This document shows, piece by piece, positions 38,481-51,364 of a DNA stretch of 64,000 nucleotides. The position numbers were made by a program, and so were the translations under genes. The stretch is from Loxodes magnus (taxonomy: Eukaryota; Ciliophora; Karyorelictea; Loxodida; Loxodidae). The DNA is taken from assembly GCA_946699065.1 (NCBI GenBank), contig CAMPDV010002007.1, positions 21,070 through 85,069 on the forward strand, read 5' to 3'. Position 1 is the stretch's first letter. Each line of letters begins with the position of its first letter. A model generated the notes under the pieces. That model saw only the letters and a program-made list of their open reading frames with translations. It was not told where the DNA came from and did not search any database.

Positions 38481-38667
38481 TAAACAAAAGCTGGAAAATA
38501 TCGTAAATTATGACTGAGATTAATTAAAACTTTTATATAGAAAATTTTAATTCGGTTGTGATATTTAACCAAAGATTTGGAATTTCCTCAGATTCTTTTT
38601 AACTCCATCCTTCGGAAATAATTGAGAGAAATGAGATAATCAATTTAGATTTAAAAAAAGTTAAAAA

Positions 38668-39450
38668 ATGGCAGATTGCTTCAAGAAAAGTTTGTATCCT
38701 TCTATAAGAGAAGAGAAAACAAGAATTGCCAAATCTTAAGTCTATGCACACTTTAATAGACTTGATCTTCTTCTAAAACACTTGAAAACTTAGTTGAAGA
38801 AGTTAAATAAAGTAAATATCCCAAATTAGTAATAAGAATGATATGTTAAAAAGAAAAAAGAACATTTACAAAATATCACACACCGAGAACATCAGCAATT
38901 GAAGAAAAAACCATGCAAATTACATGAAGTTATTATGTACCATAAATGCGATTTCTATTTTGGAATTGAGAAGTTAATATTGCTCAGCTTGCCCAAATGA
39001 TCTTTAATCTCCAGAGAAAAATACAGAAGTTCGAGCATCTTAACCATTATCTCGCAATTCTCATTTCAATTAATTTCTCCTTCAACTTCTTTACGAAAGC
39101 CAAATGGATGAACTCTTTAATATTTAGAACGACCAAAGAAGATTCTTAATTAGCTGGATGGAGCGTACGAGCAAGCAGGAAGAAGAGCTAAATCTATGAA
39201 ACCAAAGACTAAACCAAATTAACAATGGAGCAGTGTCGATTTATATGGAATCTAAAGGTCAACTCTAGAAAAGAGAAAATGATAAATATTATGAAGATAT
39301 CCTTTTGCTGTGGAAGTTCATAACTCCTATAATGCAAATTTTTTTAATTCCAATAGAAACAAATGAATTACTGGACTCAAGAATAATATAAGAAGAAAAA
39401 AGAGAAAGTAGTCTGAATAGAATTTATTGCAGCTCGAGTAGCACAATATA
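38668..39450 (+). pseudogene. K7: zinc-knuckle element copy, degenerate
   Basis: It starts M-A-D-C-F-K-K-S-L-Y-P-S at 38668 and contains helical, Leu/Lys-rich stretches (R-L-D-L-L-L-K-H-L-K; Q-L-A-Q-M-I-F-N-L-Q-R-K-I). The knuckle position near 39290-39340 is reduced to a fragment (F-C-C-G-S-S-Q-L-L-Q-C) followed by F-Q-F-Q-Q-K, the same tail as in K1. Frame changes and TGAs are present. Composition is noticeably richer in G+C than the flanks. Confidence 0.4.
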
Positions 39451-39917
39451 TAAAAATTAGAAAGATATAACTAATCTAATTTTTAGTTAAATCTAAGGGA
39501 AACGTGGAAAAACCTTAGCTCTTTATTTCGCTTAAATTGGAAGTTAAAAATTTTAATTGAGCAGTGGAAGCATGAACAGTTGCTTTCCGATATTCCCCAT
39601 AATGGAGTACATTTTTAATAATATCTTATATAATAAAAGCAAATATTTTTATTCTAGTATAAAAATAAATAAGATTTAGTTTTTTTTATTAATTAATTTA
39701 ATAATTTTATCTTAAAATTGAACAAAAAAATTATAATTTTGTTAAAATAGTTATTGTTTTACTTCAAAAAAATCTAAATTAAATATTAGTGATTTAAACT
39801 AAAATAATATAAATATAAATTAAAATAAGAGTTATAAATATTTAAATAAAAATTTAATTTCATTATTATTATTATTCTTAATTTAATTTTATAAAATATT
39901 GCAGATAAATAAATAAG

Positions 39918-40235
39918 AGAGCACGTAGCACTTCATTGGCGTTTAGTTCTTTAATAAAGATTTTTAAATTAAAATAAATATTTTCCGAAGTCTTTCACAG
40001 TGTTAGCATTCTTTTGTGAGTCTTGTCTTCTATAGGGTCGTGATCAGAATGCTCCATAAGAGATCTTAGTATCTGGCATCTTTCGATATGAATATTACTT
40101 GATGCCTCTTCGGTCTTGTCTTTTCTTGGCTGCTACCAAGAGTCTTGTTGAGTTCTTCGTTCATGGACATTTGTTAGTACCAGATCTTAAGTAAATCTTA
40201 ACTGGAGGATTGATCCTCAATATTTATTTATGTGT
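39918..40235 (-). mobile_element. SINE-like element C2
   Basis: Family C in reverse orientation, about 315 bp. The hairpin end is at 39918 (GAGCACGTAGCACTTCATTG) and the GGAGGATTGATCCTC head at the right. It agrees with C1 along its length. Confidence 0.55.
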
Positions 40236-41639
40236 ATTTTTTGTATCTTTTATGAATTTTTTTAATATTAGCGTTTATTTATCATTATTTAATATTTTTT
40301 AATCTAAAACTGGATAATGAACTTACTGTGTTTAATTACGGAAAATTAAAAGTAAAAAAAACTTTTAAATATTAAAAATATGAAAATTCAAAAGAAGGAA
40401 TTAGAAAATAAAAATCCTTACTGTTTTAAATTAAATATTTGGAAAAAAATAGGAATATCAAACAAAAAATAAAAGGTAAATTGAAAAATAATATGTAATA
40501 AATAAGAAAGAATATTGTAATAACATTGGGGGGTTTGCTAATTTAAATAATACTATTTGAGGCAATAAAATATTTCAAAAGATAGTTAATTACGATTTTA
40601 AATATGAGAATAAAGAAATTTAGTAATTTAAACTATTTTATTTAAACTATGAATAACGCTATTCTAAAGGTAGGATTTCTTTAATATATTATTTTAAAAA
40701 TGATATTTTTTATTATTATATAATAATATTTTTAACTTTAAATTCTATTTTTAATAAATTGAAATGCTAATTTTTAAATAAACAAATTTTAATTTTATTT
40801 ATTTAAATCTTAGAACTATTAAAAAAGAAAAAAAATTATTTATTTTCTAAAATAATTAAATAAAAGATTTATTTTATTTATTTATTTTAAAAAGTTTTTA
40901 AAAAAATTAATGAAAAATAAATGTTAAAATTAAGGTTTTTTGCCAGAAAAATTTGTATATTTATTTAAATAAAAAATAATAATTTTAATTTAATGTATAT
41001 ACTATAACAATTTAAAACACCCCCATTAAATAAAGAAAAAACTAAAATAATACATTGCTTTAATCATTAAATTTTAAAATATGTTCATTAAAATTTTAAC
41101 ATATAATATTAATTTCAAAATATTTTAAACTTAGCTGCAACTTTCTATTATGATTATAATTTTTTATCTATAATAAATCTGAAAGTAATATAATCTAACT
41201 ATTAAAAATATCATTATTTATTTTTTATTTATATTAATTAATTTTTTGGAAACTTTTTTTTCTTATTGGGATAATACAAATAATTCTCTCTTAAACTCGA
41301 AATAATATAACTTTAGAATAATTCAAAAAGGAAATATTTTTAAAATTTGTAAATATTTAAAATATTTTACTACTTAAGGCGGGGATTAAGGATAGTGATA
41401 ATTTGAAGACGTTTAAATTCTGTATAAGAGTTATAATGTTTGATGATATTTAATGATTAATTTAAATTAATTTAAATTAATCATGAAGAGCTAATTTAAA
41501 AATCATTTTATGCCTATTTCCGCGTTGGCTAGCTTTATTTATGTTCTTTTACTTCCGACGCAGCAGACTTTAGTCTGTTAGTTGTAAATAACTTTCCTAA
41601 AGCATTAAAATAAAAGGCAAAATTTAACCTGTTGATGGA
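40236..41639. other. A+T-rich spacer between SINE C2 and repeat F2
   Basis: Nearly pure A/T until 41380, then a short mixed stretch with the small hairpin described under F2. Confidence 0.4.
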
Positions 41640-41965
41640 TTCAACAACATTGAGTACGAATTTTTTAACTCTTATTCATATCAAATGAAATATCATAGGT
41701 TCACATGACTCAGAATTAAGTACCGATTATTTCTCATTAAAGGTATTGCTTTCTCTATCTATTGTAGTTGAAAGTTTGTTCAAAGTAAGAAGAGATTAGG
41801 AAGATAGTGATGTAAAAGAAGTAAACCATTAAATAAACCTTATCCTAAGTAAATCCAGATAATCTTAGTAGGTAAGTGGTTGAAAAAATTATCTATGCAC
41901 CAGCACAAATACAATACTTGCTTCTCTTCCACCCAATTTCACTCTACATTCTTTAGATTTTTTCT
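41640..41965 (+). repeat. Repeat F2
   Basis: This is the partner of F1 and sits before a small ORF (42020) and the inverted L6. The 41500-41640 stretch just before it is also less A+T rich and contains a perfect short hairpin CAGACTTTAGTCTG. Confidence 0.3.
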
Positions 41966-42019
41966 AATAAATCACATCTTTGTAATTATTGTTAATTAAT
42001 TATTAAGCCTTAACATTAA

Positions 42020-42319
42020 ATGTCAGTGAATAAAGAATAAGTTAAACAGTTGAAGTATCAAGAAAATATAAATGTTAAGATAAATAATTTTGAAGTTTAG
42101 AAATGGATAGTAGAAATTGATGCTGTAAAGAGTTTATATAAAATAAATATCCCAAGAGGAATACTTTTAATTTATTTCAATTATCTCATTAACAAAATTT
42201 AATTTATACATATTAGTAGAATTAACAAGATTATATCATGCAACTAAATTAAATTATAAAAAATAAATTTAGAGACTAGATTAACAAATACTTATGCTTT
42301 TAAATTTAATTAATTTTGA
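42020..42319 (+). CDS. Possible small ORF, unknown
   Basis: There are 99 codons from the ATG at 42020 to the TGA at 42317. The first half is protein-like (M-S-V-N-K-E-Q-V-K-Q-L-K, N-N-F-E-V-Q-K-W-I-V-E-I-D-A-V-K-S-L-Y); the second half is Ile/Asn-rich. It lies directly downstream of repeat F2 and converges on L6. Confidence 0.25.
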
Positions 42320-42711
42320 ACTAATTAAAAAAAGAGAAAAATAAATAAAACAGCTTTTCTGTTATTGTAAACATTATATAATAACGTAAATAATTTTAAT
42401 TAAAAAGAAATTTCTTATTCATTTTTTTTAAATATTATAATCCAAAAAAAATAAGTGTTAATGAGTTTGAAGAAAGAATATTTTAAGCTAAGCAAAATAA
42501 AATAAAATTTTCTGTAAGTCATTAAAATTAAAAAATAAATATTAAGATCAAAATAAATACAAAACTTGAAATCAGGAAGACAAATTAGATAAGTAAAGAT
42601 ATTCTTAAAGGTTGTATTTTTTTTATTGATAGAAAAATTTAATAAAATTTATTGTAAAATTAAAACTTAATTTGAAGTTCTAAATTTAGTTTATTCACTC
42701 TTCAAGTGTTT

Positions 42712-44619
42712 TAAAATTCTTCACTTAAAGCTAGCTTCATTGTTAAAATAAAATCTGTCTCTTTTGCTTCTATATTTAATCCTAACTTTTCTACTTTTTC
42801 ATTCTATACTAGCATTCTTTTGAATTATCTTGCTAAACTTAACACTTTTTATTCGCTTATTTAAGGTAAATCTTCAAGATCTAGATCAGTTAAAACTTTA
42901 TAAATAGGATAAATACTACCTTATTCATCATAAATTGGTAAAGCCTAATCCGTTATTTAGTTGTTTTGTATTAAATTTAACCTATATAATTTTTTCCCGC
43001 TTACTATTAATGTTCTTATATCATTATCTGTAAGAGTATTAATCTAAATAAGACTTAAATCTTTGAGATTTTTAATTTTAATTATTTCTTGTATTCAATC
43101 TTATCCATCAATTATAAAATTATTAAAATATAATTAGTAAACTTAATCACAATATTGGTTAATTATTTTTAAAGTTTAACTTTTTAATTAGTTTATGTTT
43201 ATTAATGATATAATTTTAAGTTTCCTACAATTAGTATAAATGAAGTTTAAAGTTTCCTCTTCTATATTATTCTAGTTTATTAGAAGCTCTTAGTAATTTT
43301 ACCCATATTCTCCTATTTTTCTAAAACCTTTTTCTGATACACTGTTAACTCCCAAACTTAAAGTTTTTAGATTAGGTAAATTTTTTAATAAAAGAGTTAG
43401 ATTTTCATCGTTAAAATTTGGGCATCCTAAGATTTCTATTAGTTCTAGTTTAGTTTAATTGGTGGATAAGAATTTATTAAAAGTAGCTGTAGAGAAAATC
43501 TATGAATTTATTCTTAAGTCTGTTATTTTATAATTCTTCAATTTTAATAAAATTTAATCATTTAACTGTTTATTTCCAAACAAATAGATTTCTTTATTTA
43601 AGTTAGGACATAAATCTATAAAATCTTCTATTTCTTCATTATTACCAATCTATATCTGTTATATATGATTTCCTTTTTATTCTAAATATTTTCTTACTAA
43701 AGAATAATTAATATTTTTACTTATAAATTTTATTTATTTTAGTTTTAAACTCAAACAAAAATCATTAAAGAAACTACCTGTTAGTTTATCATTGCCTTAT
43801 AAGTTTAATTATTCTAAATTATTTAAATATTAAAGGAAATATAAATCATTATCCTCTATTTTAAAAATTTTAAAAATTTAATTCTTTTATCCTAGAACAA
43901 AGAGATAGTTCGCTTAAAGATTTTCCATACAATAAAGGTAACTCTTAATATTTTCCTTAATTTAGCGTTTTTTGCTTCACCTTATCTTTGAGTTTGATAA
44001 TTTAACTAAATATATTTAAAATTTGCTCTTAGATATTTTATGATAGTTAATGTCCATTAATTATCAAGGAAGTAACATCAGATCATATGATTTGCTTAAA
44101 AGTTCATTCTATTTTATTTTTAATATAAGGTATTTCACCTCCATAGAATTTTCCAAGTCATAAATATCTTTCGTAATAATACCTAAATCTATAAAAGTAT
44201 TTGCTTGAACACTATAATCTGCTAATATCTCAGTTATCAAGATACTAAATTATCTTATTTAATATATTGTGATTTCTTAAAAATGTTTATTTAAAGCTAT
44301 TTGAAATAGGTAAATATAAATCTACTTAAGGAGTACTTTACTAATTATTAGAGTTATTTTTAAAATTATTTTATTATATTTCTTTTTCTTATTATTTTTC
44401 TCTTCTTTATACTAATTCACTACTAGTTTAAACAATTTCTTATCAACTGTTGTAACCATTTTAACATTATGAGCATTCAAACAAATTTTTGTCTTTAAAT
44501 CGATCGGCTACACAAGATAAGCAAAAGATATGATTACAAGGTAAAATAAGAGATTTTCTATCTTGACAGTTGTAATTTTGATAGCAAAGAGGACAAAAAA
44601 GGATGACCTAGGGTTACAT
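42712..44619 (-). pseudogene. L6: RING / F-box-like / LRR copy, inverted, one frameshift
   Basis: This is the only copy on the minus strand. From the ATG at 44619-44617 it reads a complete RING (C-P-L-C, C-N-H-I-F-C-L-S-C, C-S-Q-C), the F-box-like segment and the LRRs, ending at the TGA at 42714-42712. One extra A near 43870 shifts the frame at the first LRR; downstream is open again. It has the shared TGAs plus two private ones, one replacing a Leu codon after the RING and one replacing the Cys of I-C-S-D. The tryptophan of the D-W-I-Q-E motif is TGA here, as in L7. The middle LRRs resemble L1/L3, while the I-N-x-N-Q-L-K region resembles L7. The conserved A+T-rich 5' flank lies at 44620-44760. 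Confidence 0.72.
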
Positions 44620-45538
44620 TATAGAGATAAAAAAGTTAGATAATAAAGAATAAAAATTATAGTGAAATAATAAATAATAATAATAATTAATAAAAATATA
44701 TATGTTATTAACTAGTATTATATAGAATTATTTTATTTAGTAGTATATTAAATATTTATTTATTGACTTTAATAATTTCTACATATATGATAGTTAAATA
44801 TTTTTAATTTAAAAACTTTATGTTTTTTAATTTGTTTGCTAGTTTTAAATACTATAATTAAATTTAGCAAAAATATTTTAACTCTTAATATTAATAAAGT
44901 TAATATTACTATTTTTTACTTTCTTAAATATCTTTAAAAATTATCACTTTTCTACTTATTTTATATAATTATATTATAACTAATTAATAATTTATTTTAT
45001 ATATAAAACTACTATAAATAAATACTATTTTATGAGATAAGCATTATTATTTCATATTATAAATTAAATAGTAAATAAACTATACAATTAAAACTTAAGG
45101 ATAAGAAAATATATTGTGCAATTAAGAAATAAATTAAATAAATAGTTTTATTTTATTTTAAAAATAATAAAAATGCTTGCTTTTTAGAAATAAACAGATA
45201 ATTTTAATTTTTATCTTTTTTAAGTAAGCATATTATTGAATTAAAAATAATAGATTAAAATTATTTATTTTAATATAAAAAGTAAACTATAATTTTATAT
45301 ATTAAAGTATTAAATTTTTAGCTTTAAATTTATTTATTTTATTTAAAACTTAAATATTTAGTACTTTTTTATAATTATGATATAAAAAATAATATCTCTT
45401 CTTAATAAATTATAATGTAAAATATATGTATTTTAAAATAATATTGTATAAACTTAAGTTTATTTTAATATTAAACTAAGTTAATGTAATAAAAGATGTT
45501 TATAAGATATAAATAATAATTTAATATATATAATATAA

Positions 45539-45592
45539 GCCTAAGTAGCTCAATAGGTTAGAGCGTTTGGCTGTTAACCAAAAGATTGGTGG
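45539..45592 (+). pseudogene. tRNA-Asn (GTT) 5' fragment
   Basis: The acceptor 5' strand GCCTAAG, D-arm TAGCTCAATAGGTTAGAGC and anticodon arm TTTGGCTGTTAACCAAA (anticodon GTT) match eukaryotic tRNA-Asn closely. After the variable region and GGTGG the T-loop (no TTCGA) and the 3' acceptor strand are missing; the sequence continues as ordinary A+T-rich DNA with a TTTTT run. It is not a working tRNA. It sits alone in an otherwise empty stretch. Confidence 0.6.
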
Positions 45593-45599
45593 ACTGTAT

Positions 45600-46586
45600 C
45601 TTTTTCAATTTAATAGTTGTGTAAAATAACTATTTCTAGTTATTTACCTATTAAAATAAATTTTTATCTTGTTTATACTATTATTTGATTCTAGAGTTTT
45701 CTTTCGATTTCTTTTTTTCTTGTATTTCATACATCTTAAAATATTATAAAAATAGCCTTGTTTTATCCTCTTATTTTCTATAGTTTTAATAATTTTCGGT
45801 ATTTTTGTATAATTTCCAAGCATAAATATATGAAAATTTCAATATCTACACTATTCTCATTTCTTTACTGAGATTTTCATTTTATTTAATTCTATAGTAT
45901 CCACAACTATTAAAATAGAAAAATAAATATTTTTATATGATTTGGCTTAATTTTAAAGATAATTTTGCTTTTTTTATATCTCTTTGTTTTAATAATGAGA
46001 AATTTTTAAAAATACTTAAAACAACTTTCTAACCAGAAGTTTATGAATAAATTAAAAAAATTAATAATATTTTATATAATTTAAATATTTTAATAGTTAT
46101 TTAATTATTTTATCTTTTATATATTAATTTTTATATACAAGTTATTAAGAATTTTAAGTTAAATTTTAAAGTAGTTTCTTGAAAATACTAATTTCCTAGT
46201 ACTTAATTGTAAAATAATAGAAACTTATTTAAATTTATTTTTATTTTTTCTTAGGCTTTGAATTGGAATTATTTTTCTTCTTTATTAGACTTATTCATAA
46301 AATAGTTAGCGAAATAAAATATTTAGTTAAAGGAGAAAATAAATAGAAAATAGCTAGAATTTTAATTAATAATTTATAAAATATTTAAATTTATTGTTAT
46401 AGATTATAAAATTTGTTTTAATTATTTAGTTTACATTTAGTTAAGAAATGCATACTAAAATAAATATAAATTATTAATTTTGTTTAGTTAAAATAATAAT
46501 TTAAATAAGTTTTAAAAAAATAAAATTTTCAAGAACTAGAAAGGAAATTATTTAATTTAGATAAATAAGTAAATTAATAAATTTTA
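45600..46586. other. A+T-rich spacer
   Basis: Between the tRNA-Asn relic and SINE A4. No supported feature. Confidence 0.4.
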
Positions 46587-46918
46587 TTATAGAACACGTA
46601 ACATATCTTTGCACGCAACTCTCTAAATATTAATATTAATATTAGTATTAATATTAAAAAAATTGTTCTCATAATTATGATGCCATTCTACCCGTCCAAT
46701 TAGTCATTTAGCTTCATCGAATGGATAATCTACTTATTAAAAAATATTTTTGATGCAAATGTTCCAGTCTTCTTAAATAAAATTCAAATAAGAATTAATA
46801 ATTAAGGAATTAGATAGTCCGTCAGTCAAATAATTATATTGCTAGCAAGAATCCTCAGCCAAGCTAGGTGAATTTCTTCCGAGCTTGTCCACACTTTTCC
46901 GTGGGGGCCGACATCCAT
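46587..46918 (-). mobile_element. SINE-like element A4, internally deleted
   Basis: Family A in reverse orientation. The 3' hairpin end (AGAACACGTAACATAT) and the extreme 5' end (GGCCGACATCC) are both present, but about 80 bases of the structured head between them are missing. The body is more diverged than in A1-A3. Confidence 0.55.
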
Positions 46919-48767
46919 ATTTTATATTATATAATAAATTAAGATAAAAAAATTAAAAAAATAATAAACTATCACTAAAATTATTAAGCAAAGACAATTT
47001 TAATAGCAAAAAATATTAATAAGGAATGATTTTAAAATAATAATATTATAATATAAGGTAAATAATCTAATTATTATTTATATGTAAAATCTAATTTTTT
47101 GTTAGAGATATAGTGATTATTTGTAAGTTTAAATATAGAAAAATATCTAAAAAGTTTGATTGTACATATTTATTATGAATTAGATAAGATTTAATTAATT
47201 TTATCTTATTTAATTAAACTTTAATAATATAACTTTAAATCATATTATTAATTCTAAAAAAAGGGAAAAAATCTAAAATAATATCAATATAAATTATCAT
47301 TAGAAACTAATTTAAAATATTAAGTAAAATATCTATTTAAATTAAAAGAACCTTTAATTCTGCTAATTTTATTTCATTAATGCTCTATCTTATTCTTTTT
47401 AGTAATTAAAATAACTATAATTTTTTATTAAATAATTAAATATTTTTTTAATCTCAGATTTAAAACTTAAATTAATAAAAGTTTATCTAAATATTGACCT
47501 AAATGATTATTAATTTTTAGGGAAAATAGTTTTTAATTTAGAAGAGCTTTAGTGTAAAATATTAAAAAAATTATAGTAAATAAAAAATTATCCTATAAAT
47601 TATTTTATCTCAAATAATAAATTAAATATTTACCCATAGAATTTTAGATTATACTAAAATCATAAATATATTATTAAAAGAAAATCAATAAAATATTTAT
47701 AGAGGCTAATATTTTATCTATGCAAAATAGTTTAATAAAAAGATTGATAAATAAACTTAAATATCTTTATTTAAATGCTAGATAGCATTTTATTATTTAT
47801 AAAAACTAAGAATTATATTCTTTATCTTTTTAAAGAGATTTTAAATTATTTTTTTAAGTAAATCATAAGATTATATATTACAAAATATTTTAATTATATA
47901 TTAATATTTATTATGGACAACATATTTTTAGATTAAATGCAAAAAATTATTTATATAAAGGATTTTTGCTAGCTCTATTAATGACATATTTCCAAAATCC
48001 TATAAAATATTTAATATTTTTAATTTAATAAATTAATAAAATTTAATTTAATCAAAATTTGCTAAATTATGCTATTAGCAAAGATTAAAAATATTGTTTT
48101 TATACCAATAATATATTTAATATATCATGTGAAAAATAAAATATTTTTAGTAATTAAATCTAATTTCATCATTTTAAATATCAAAAATAATGTTAAAAAT
48201 TTTATATTATTAATTTATCATTTTTTTATACAAATTGAATAAAGTAAATTTAAAGTATATATTTATTTTTGTATATTTTTATAATGTAAAAAATTAAAAT
48301 TATCATATATTTAAAAAATAAGTTCTAAAAAATCAACAAGATAACTTTTCCGAAATTTAAAAATTGACATAATTATATTTTTTATCTGCTGTTATATTTT
48401 TTTAATTAGTTGTTGAAATAAAGTAATATTCTATCTTGTCTACATATGTTTAAAGATATTTTTATCTTTTTATTTATTTATAAATAATTTATATAATTAG
48501 TTTATAATCATAATTAATTATTGATTTATTTAAATTAAATAGTTAAGTAGATTTACTTTTATCTAGAAATTTACTTTTTAAATATTTAATATATTATAAT
48601 TTTTTATGTTTTATTATATTATTTTTTAAACGTAAATGCTTAGATATCCTTTATTTTAAACTATAATATTCAAAAATTATTCAATAAAAAATTATATTTA
48701 AGGTATCTTTATTTCTATATTTATGCAATTGATTAATATATAAATAAATCGAAAAAATTATCTTAAA
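46919..48767. other. A+T-rich spacer
   Basis: About 1.85 kb of nearly pure A/T with no supported feature. Confidence 0.4.
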
Positions 48768-49485
48768 ATGTCTTATAGACAAAAGGCAAAGCATAGTCAG
48801 AATAATATTAATAAATTATTCTCTAAAAGTTCTTAAGTATACATTAAGAAAATTAATAAATTACTTCGCCATCGCAATCAACTAAGGAAACAATTTCATG
48901 ATTAATCTCTAGTAGATTTTAATAAAATAAAAAAACTGACATCTTAATTTTGAATTAAGCAAGTCATCTTATATTAGAGGAAACAGGATGTTATAAGAAT
49001 AAGCATAATAAAAATAAGTTAGTTTGCAGAATTCATAGAAAGTTTATTTAAAAAACTTATCTCATAATACTGTCATGGATGTTTAGCAAGATTACAGCCA
49101 ATATAGACAGAAAGGAAGAAAGAAGACCTAAACGCAGGTTTTTTAAATATTGAACATTTGATTAAATTTCAAAATAAGAGGAAAGCTGAAAATTAGAAAA
49201 TCTGAAATAAAATAATTAATTTTTATGTTACTGAATGGAAAATATTTTATAAATGAATTTTAAGAAATCTAAAGTCTTCAGTATTACTAAATATTCATCA
49301 ATGATCTGAACTCTAACTAAAAACCTTAAATAAAGACAGGAAGAGTAAATGTAGATAAGTAATATCATAGCAAAGACGAAAAAAGAAAAACTTATCTAGT
49401 GAAATTATTTTTAATTACTTTAAAAATCAATAGTAATGAACTTAATTGAAGATAATATTACTATAATTTTTTTAAATTATTTAAT
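48768..49485 (+). pseudogene. K10: zinc-knuckle element copy, N-terminus and C-terminal block kept
   Basis: The ATG at 48768 reads M-S-Y-R-Q-K-A-K-H-S-Q then a basic helical region (K-K-I-N-K-L-L-R-H-R-N-Q-L-R-K). Near 49075 comes M-D-V-Q-Q-D-Y, the pre-knuckle motif, but the knuckle itself is lost. From 49225 the C-terminal part (M-L-L-N-G, I-F-I-N-D-L-N-S-N-Q, P-Q-I-K-T-G) is conserved with K11. SINE B2 follows directly at 49499. Confidence 0.45.
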
Positions 49486-49498
49486 TTAATTTAAATAG

Positions 49499-49851
49499 GA
49501 TGGAAAGCCCTCTCCTTAGGATGCTGCTTGGAGGCCCAGCAAGGCAACAAAAAAAAAAGCGCGGACGGAGGATAAATCGGAAGAAGATAAACCAATAACA
49601 AGAGAAGGAAGATGTGACAAGCTGGAGAACTCTGAATGCCAGGAAGAAACTTTTTTCATCTTTGGTCGGGGAAATGTACCCGTAATCGCATATTGCATCC
49701 TATACTTTGGAAGGAAAAATTACAAGGATGTACTGCAGGAAGAGGAAACAAGGAAAGAGAGAAAAGAGAAACCTATAAAAAAATTTTAGACATTAAATAA
49801 AATTAATTTAAAGAGCTACTCACCAACAAGAGTGCTACGCGCTCTATAATA
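49499..49851 (+). mobile_element. SINE-like element B2
   Basis: It is about 90 percent similar by eye to B1 over the full length, including the TTTAAATAGG leader and the shared 3' hairpin end. A 60-codon minus-strand frame at 49516-49698 is a by-product of its higher G+C content. It lies between K10 and A5 and is absent from the sister duplication. Confidence 0.6.
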
Positions 49852-49873
49852 GAATTTATTTATTTATAAAAAT

Positions 49874-50272
49874 ATGGATTTCGGCCGCGTTCGGGAGAAC
49901 TAGTAGGTAATCTGGTGCAGTTTATATTGAATTGCAAGTAATCTCGCACTAGATGCCACCACGGGGAAGGTTAGACAATCTCGAAGAAGCAAACCTAACT
50001 TTCCTTAGGGTTCTCGCTAGTTTTATGAACGTTTAATTGAAGCACTGCTAATGATTAACTACTATTTTTTTTGATCTTTCTTAAGAAGGCTGGAACATTT
50101 GGTTCAAACCTTAAGAATAATTTTTAATAAGCAGATTCCCTACTTGGAGAAGCTTATACAATTTATTAGACGAATAGAATGACAACTAGAAGTATGAGAA
50201 CACTTATTAATATTAAATATTAATATTGAAATGTTGCACGCTAACGAGGCGCTACTTGCTCTACAATTATAT
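49874..50272 (+). mobile_element. SINE-like element A5
   Basis: Family A in forward orientation, beginning GGATTTCGGCCGCG and ending GAGGCGCTACTTGCTCTA. It is sandwiched between B2 (upstream) and D2 (downstream), all in the same orientation. Confidence 0.6.
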
Positions 50273-50282
50273 TTATTTATAA

Positions 50283-50578
50283 ATCAATCAATAGAACGGA
50301 TCATTACCTTAAAGGAAACTTAGAAGAATCTCCCAATGAAAATCCTAACAGAGGAACATTGATTATAAATGTTGGACCGAACTAGTCACCTGACTATGTG
50401 TTGGCATATAAGTCTGTAATCACCTATAGGCGTCCTGTTCTTTAGAGATTAAGAGATGCAACCATGCCCATAGATAGAAAAGGAACCTTCATCGGAATAA
50501 ATGCGATCTTGATAGACTTCAATAATTTTCTTTAAACAGTACTGGCCGCTATTGAGGTGTAGCATGCACTTTAGTCAA
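50283..50578 (+). mobile_element. SINE-like element D2
   Basis: This is the counterpart of D1, slightly longer, with the end GCCGCTATTGAGGTGTAGCA. It immediately follows A5. Beyond it the sequence is again colinear with the flank of D1. Confidence 0.5.
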
Positions 50579-51364
50579 AATTTTTTTTATTATTCAAATT
50601 TAATTTGGATAAAAATAACCTAAAAATTTATTTAAGATAACTTGTAAATAAAATTTATAATTTATCTTCTTAGGCTTTACTTTCTTATTATTTCTTAATT
50701 AAAATAACTATGAATATTATTAGCTATTTTTAAAATTTTCTAATTTAAAATAATTTTAATTTTTTTATTCTTATTTATATTTTTAATAAAATAAGTAAAC
50801 AAATATTTCAAAAAATATTAAATCTTAGTTAAAACTTTCTGCAATATTTATAATCTTTTATATCTATAAAAATCTTAAATAGAACAATACAACAGAAAAA
50901 TATTATTAATTTATATTTCTTAATTTATATTAATTATTGTATGGACATTTACTTTCTTTCTTATCAAAATATTTTAACATAATTTCTCCTAAATTCAAAA
51001 TTATATAAATCTAAAAAAATTCCAAAATGTTTTTTTAATATTTAAATATTTAAATATTTAATTATTTTTAATATAATGGCATTAATTGATGTATAAAAGC
51101 GTTAATTATTAAAATATTTAAGATAGTAAATAAAAATAGAAATTTTAGTTTATTTTAATTACTATTAAATACTTAAAGCTATTTTCTAAATTTAATTTTT
51201 AATTAGATATCTTTTATTTTTTTAATCATTTTTATAATAAATAGCTAGCATGTTTGATAAAAGCAGAGTTTCTAAACTGATAAATATTTAACTATTAAAA
51301 TGATTAAATTATTTAAAGCATTAAAATTATTAAAGTATTTAATTTTAAATTACTACTAAATAAT

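Noticed and set aside
49516-49698. 60-codon minus-strand standard-code frame
   Set aside because: It lies wholly within SINE B2 and is not kept open in B1; it reflects higher G+C content only.
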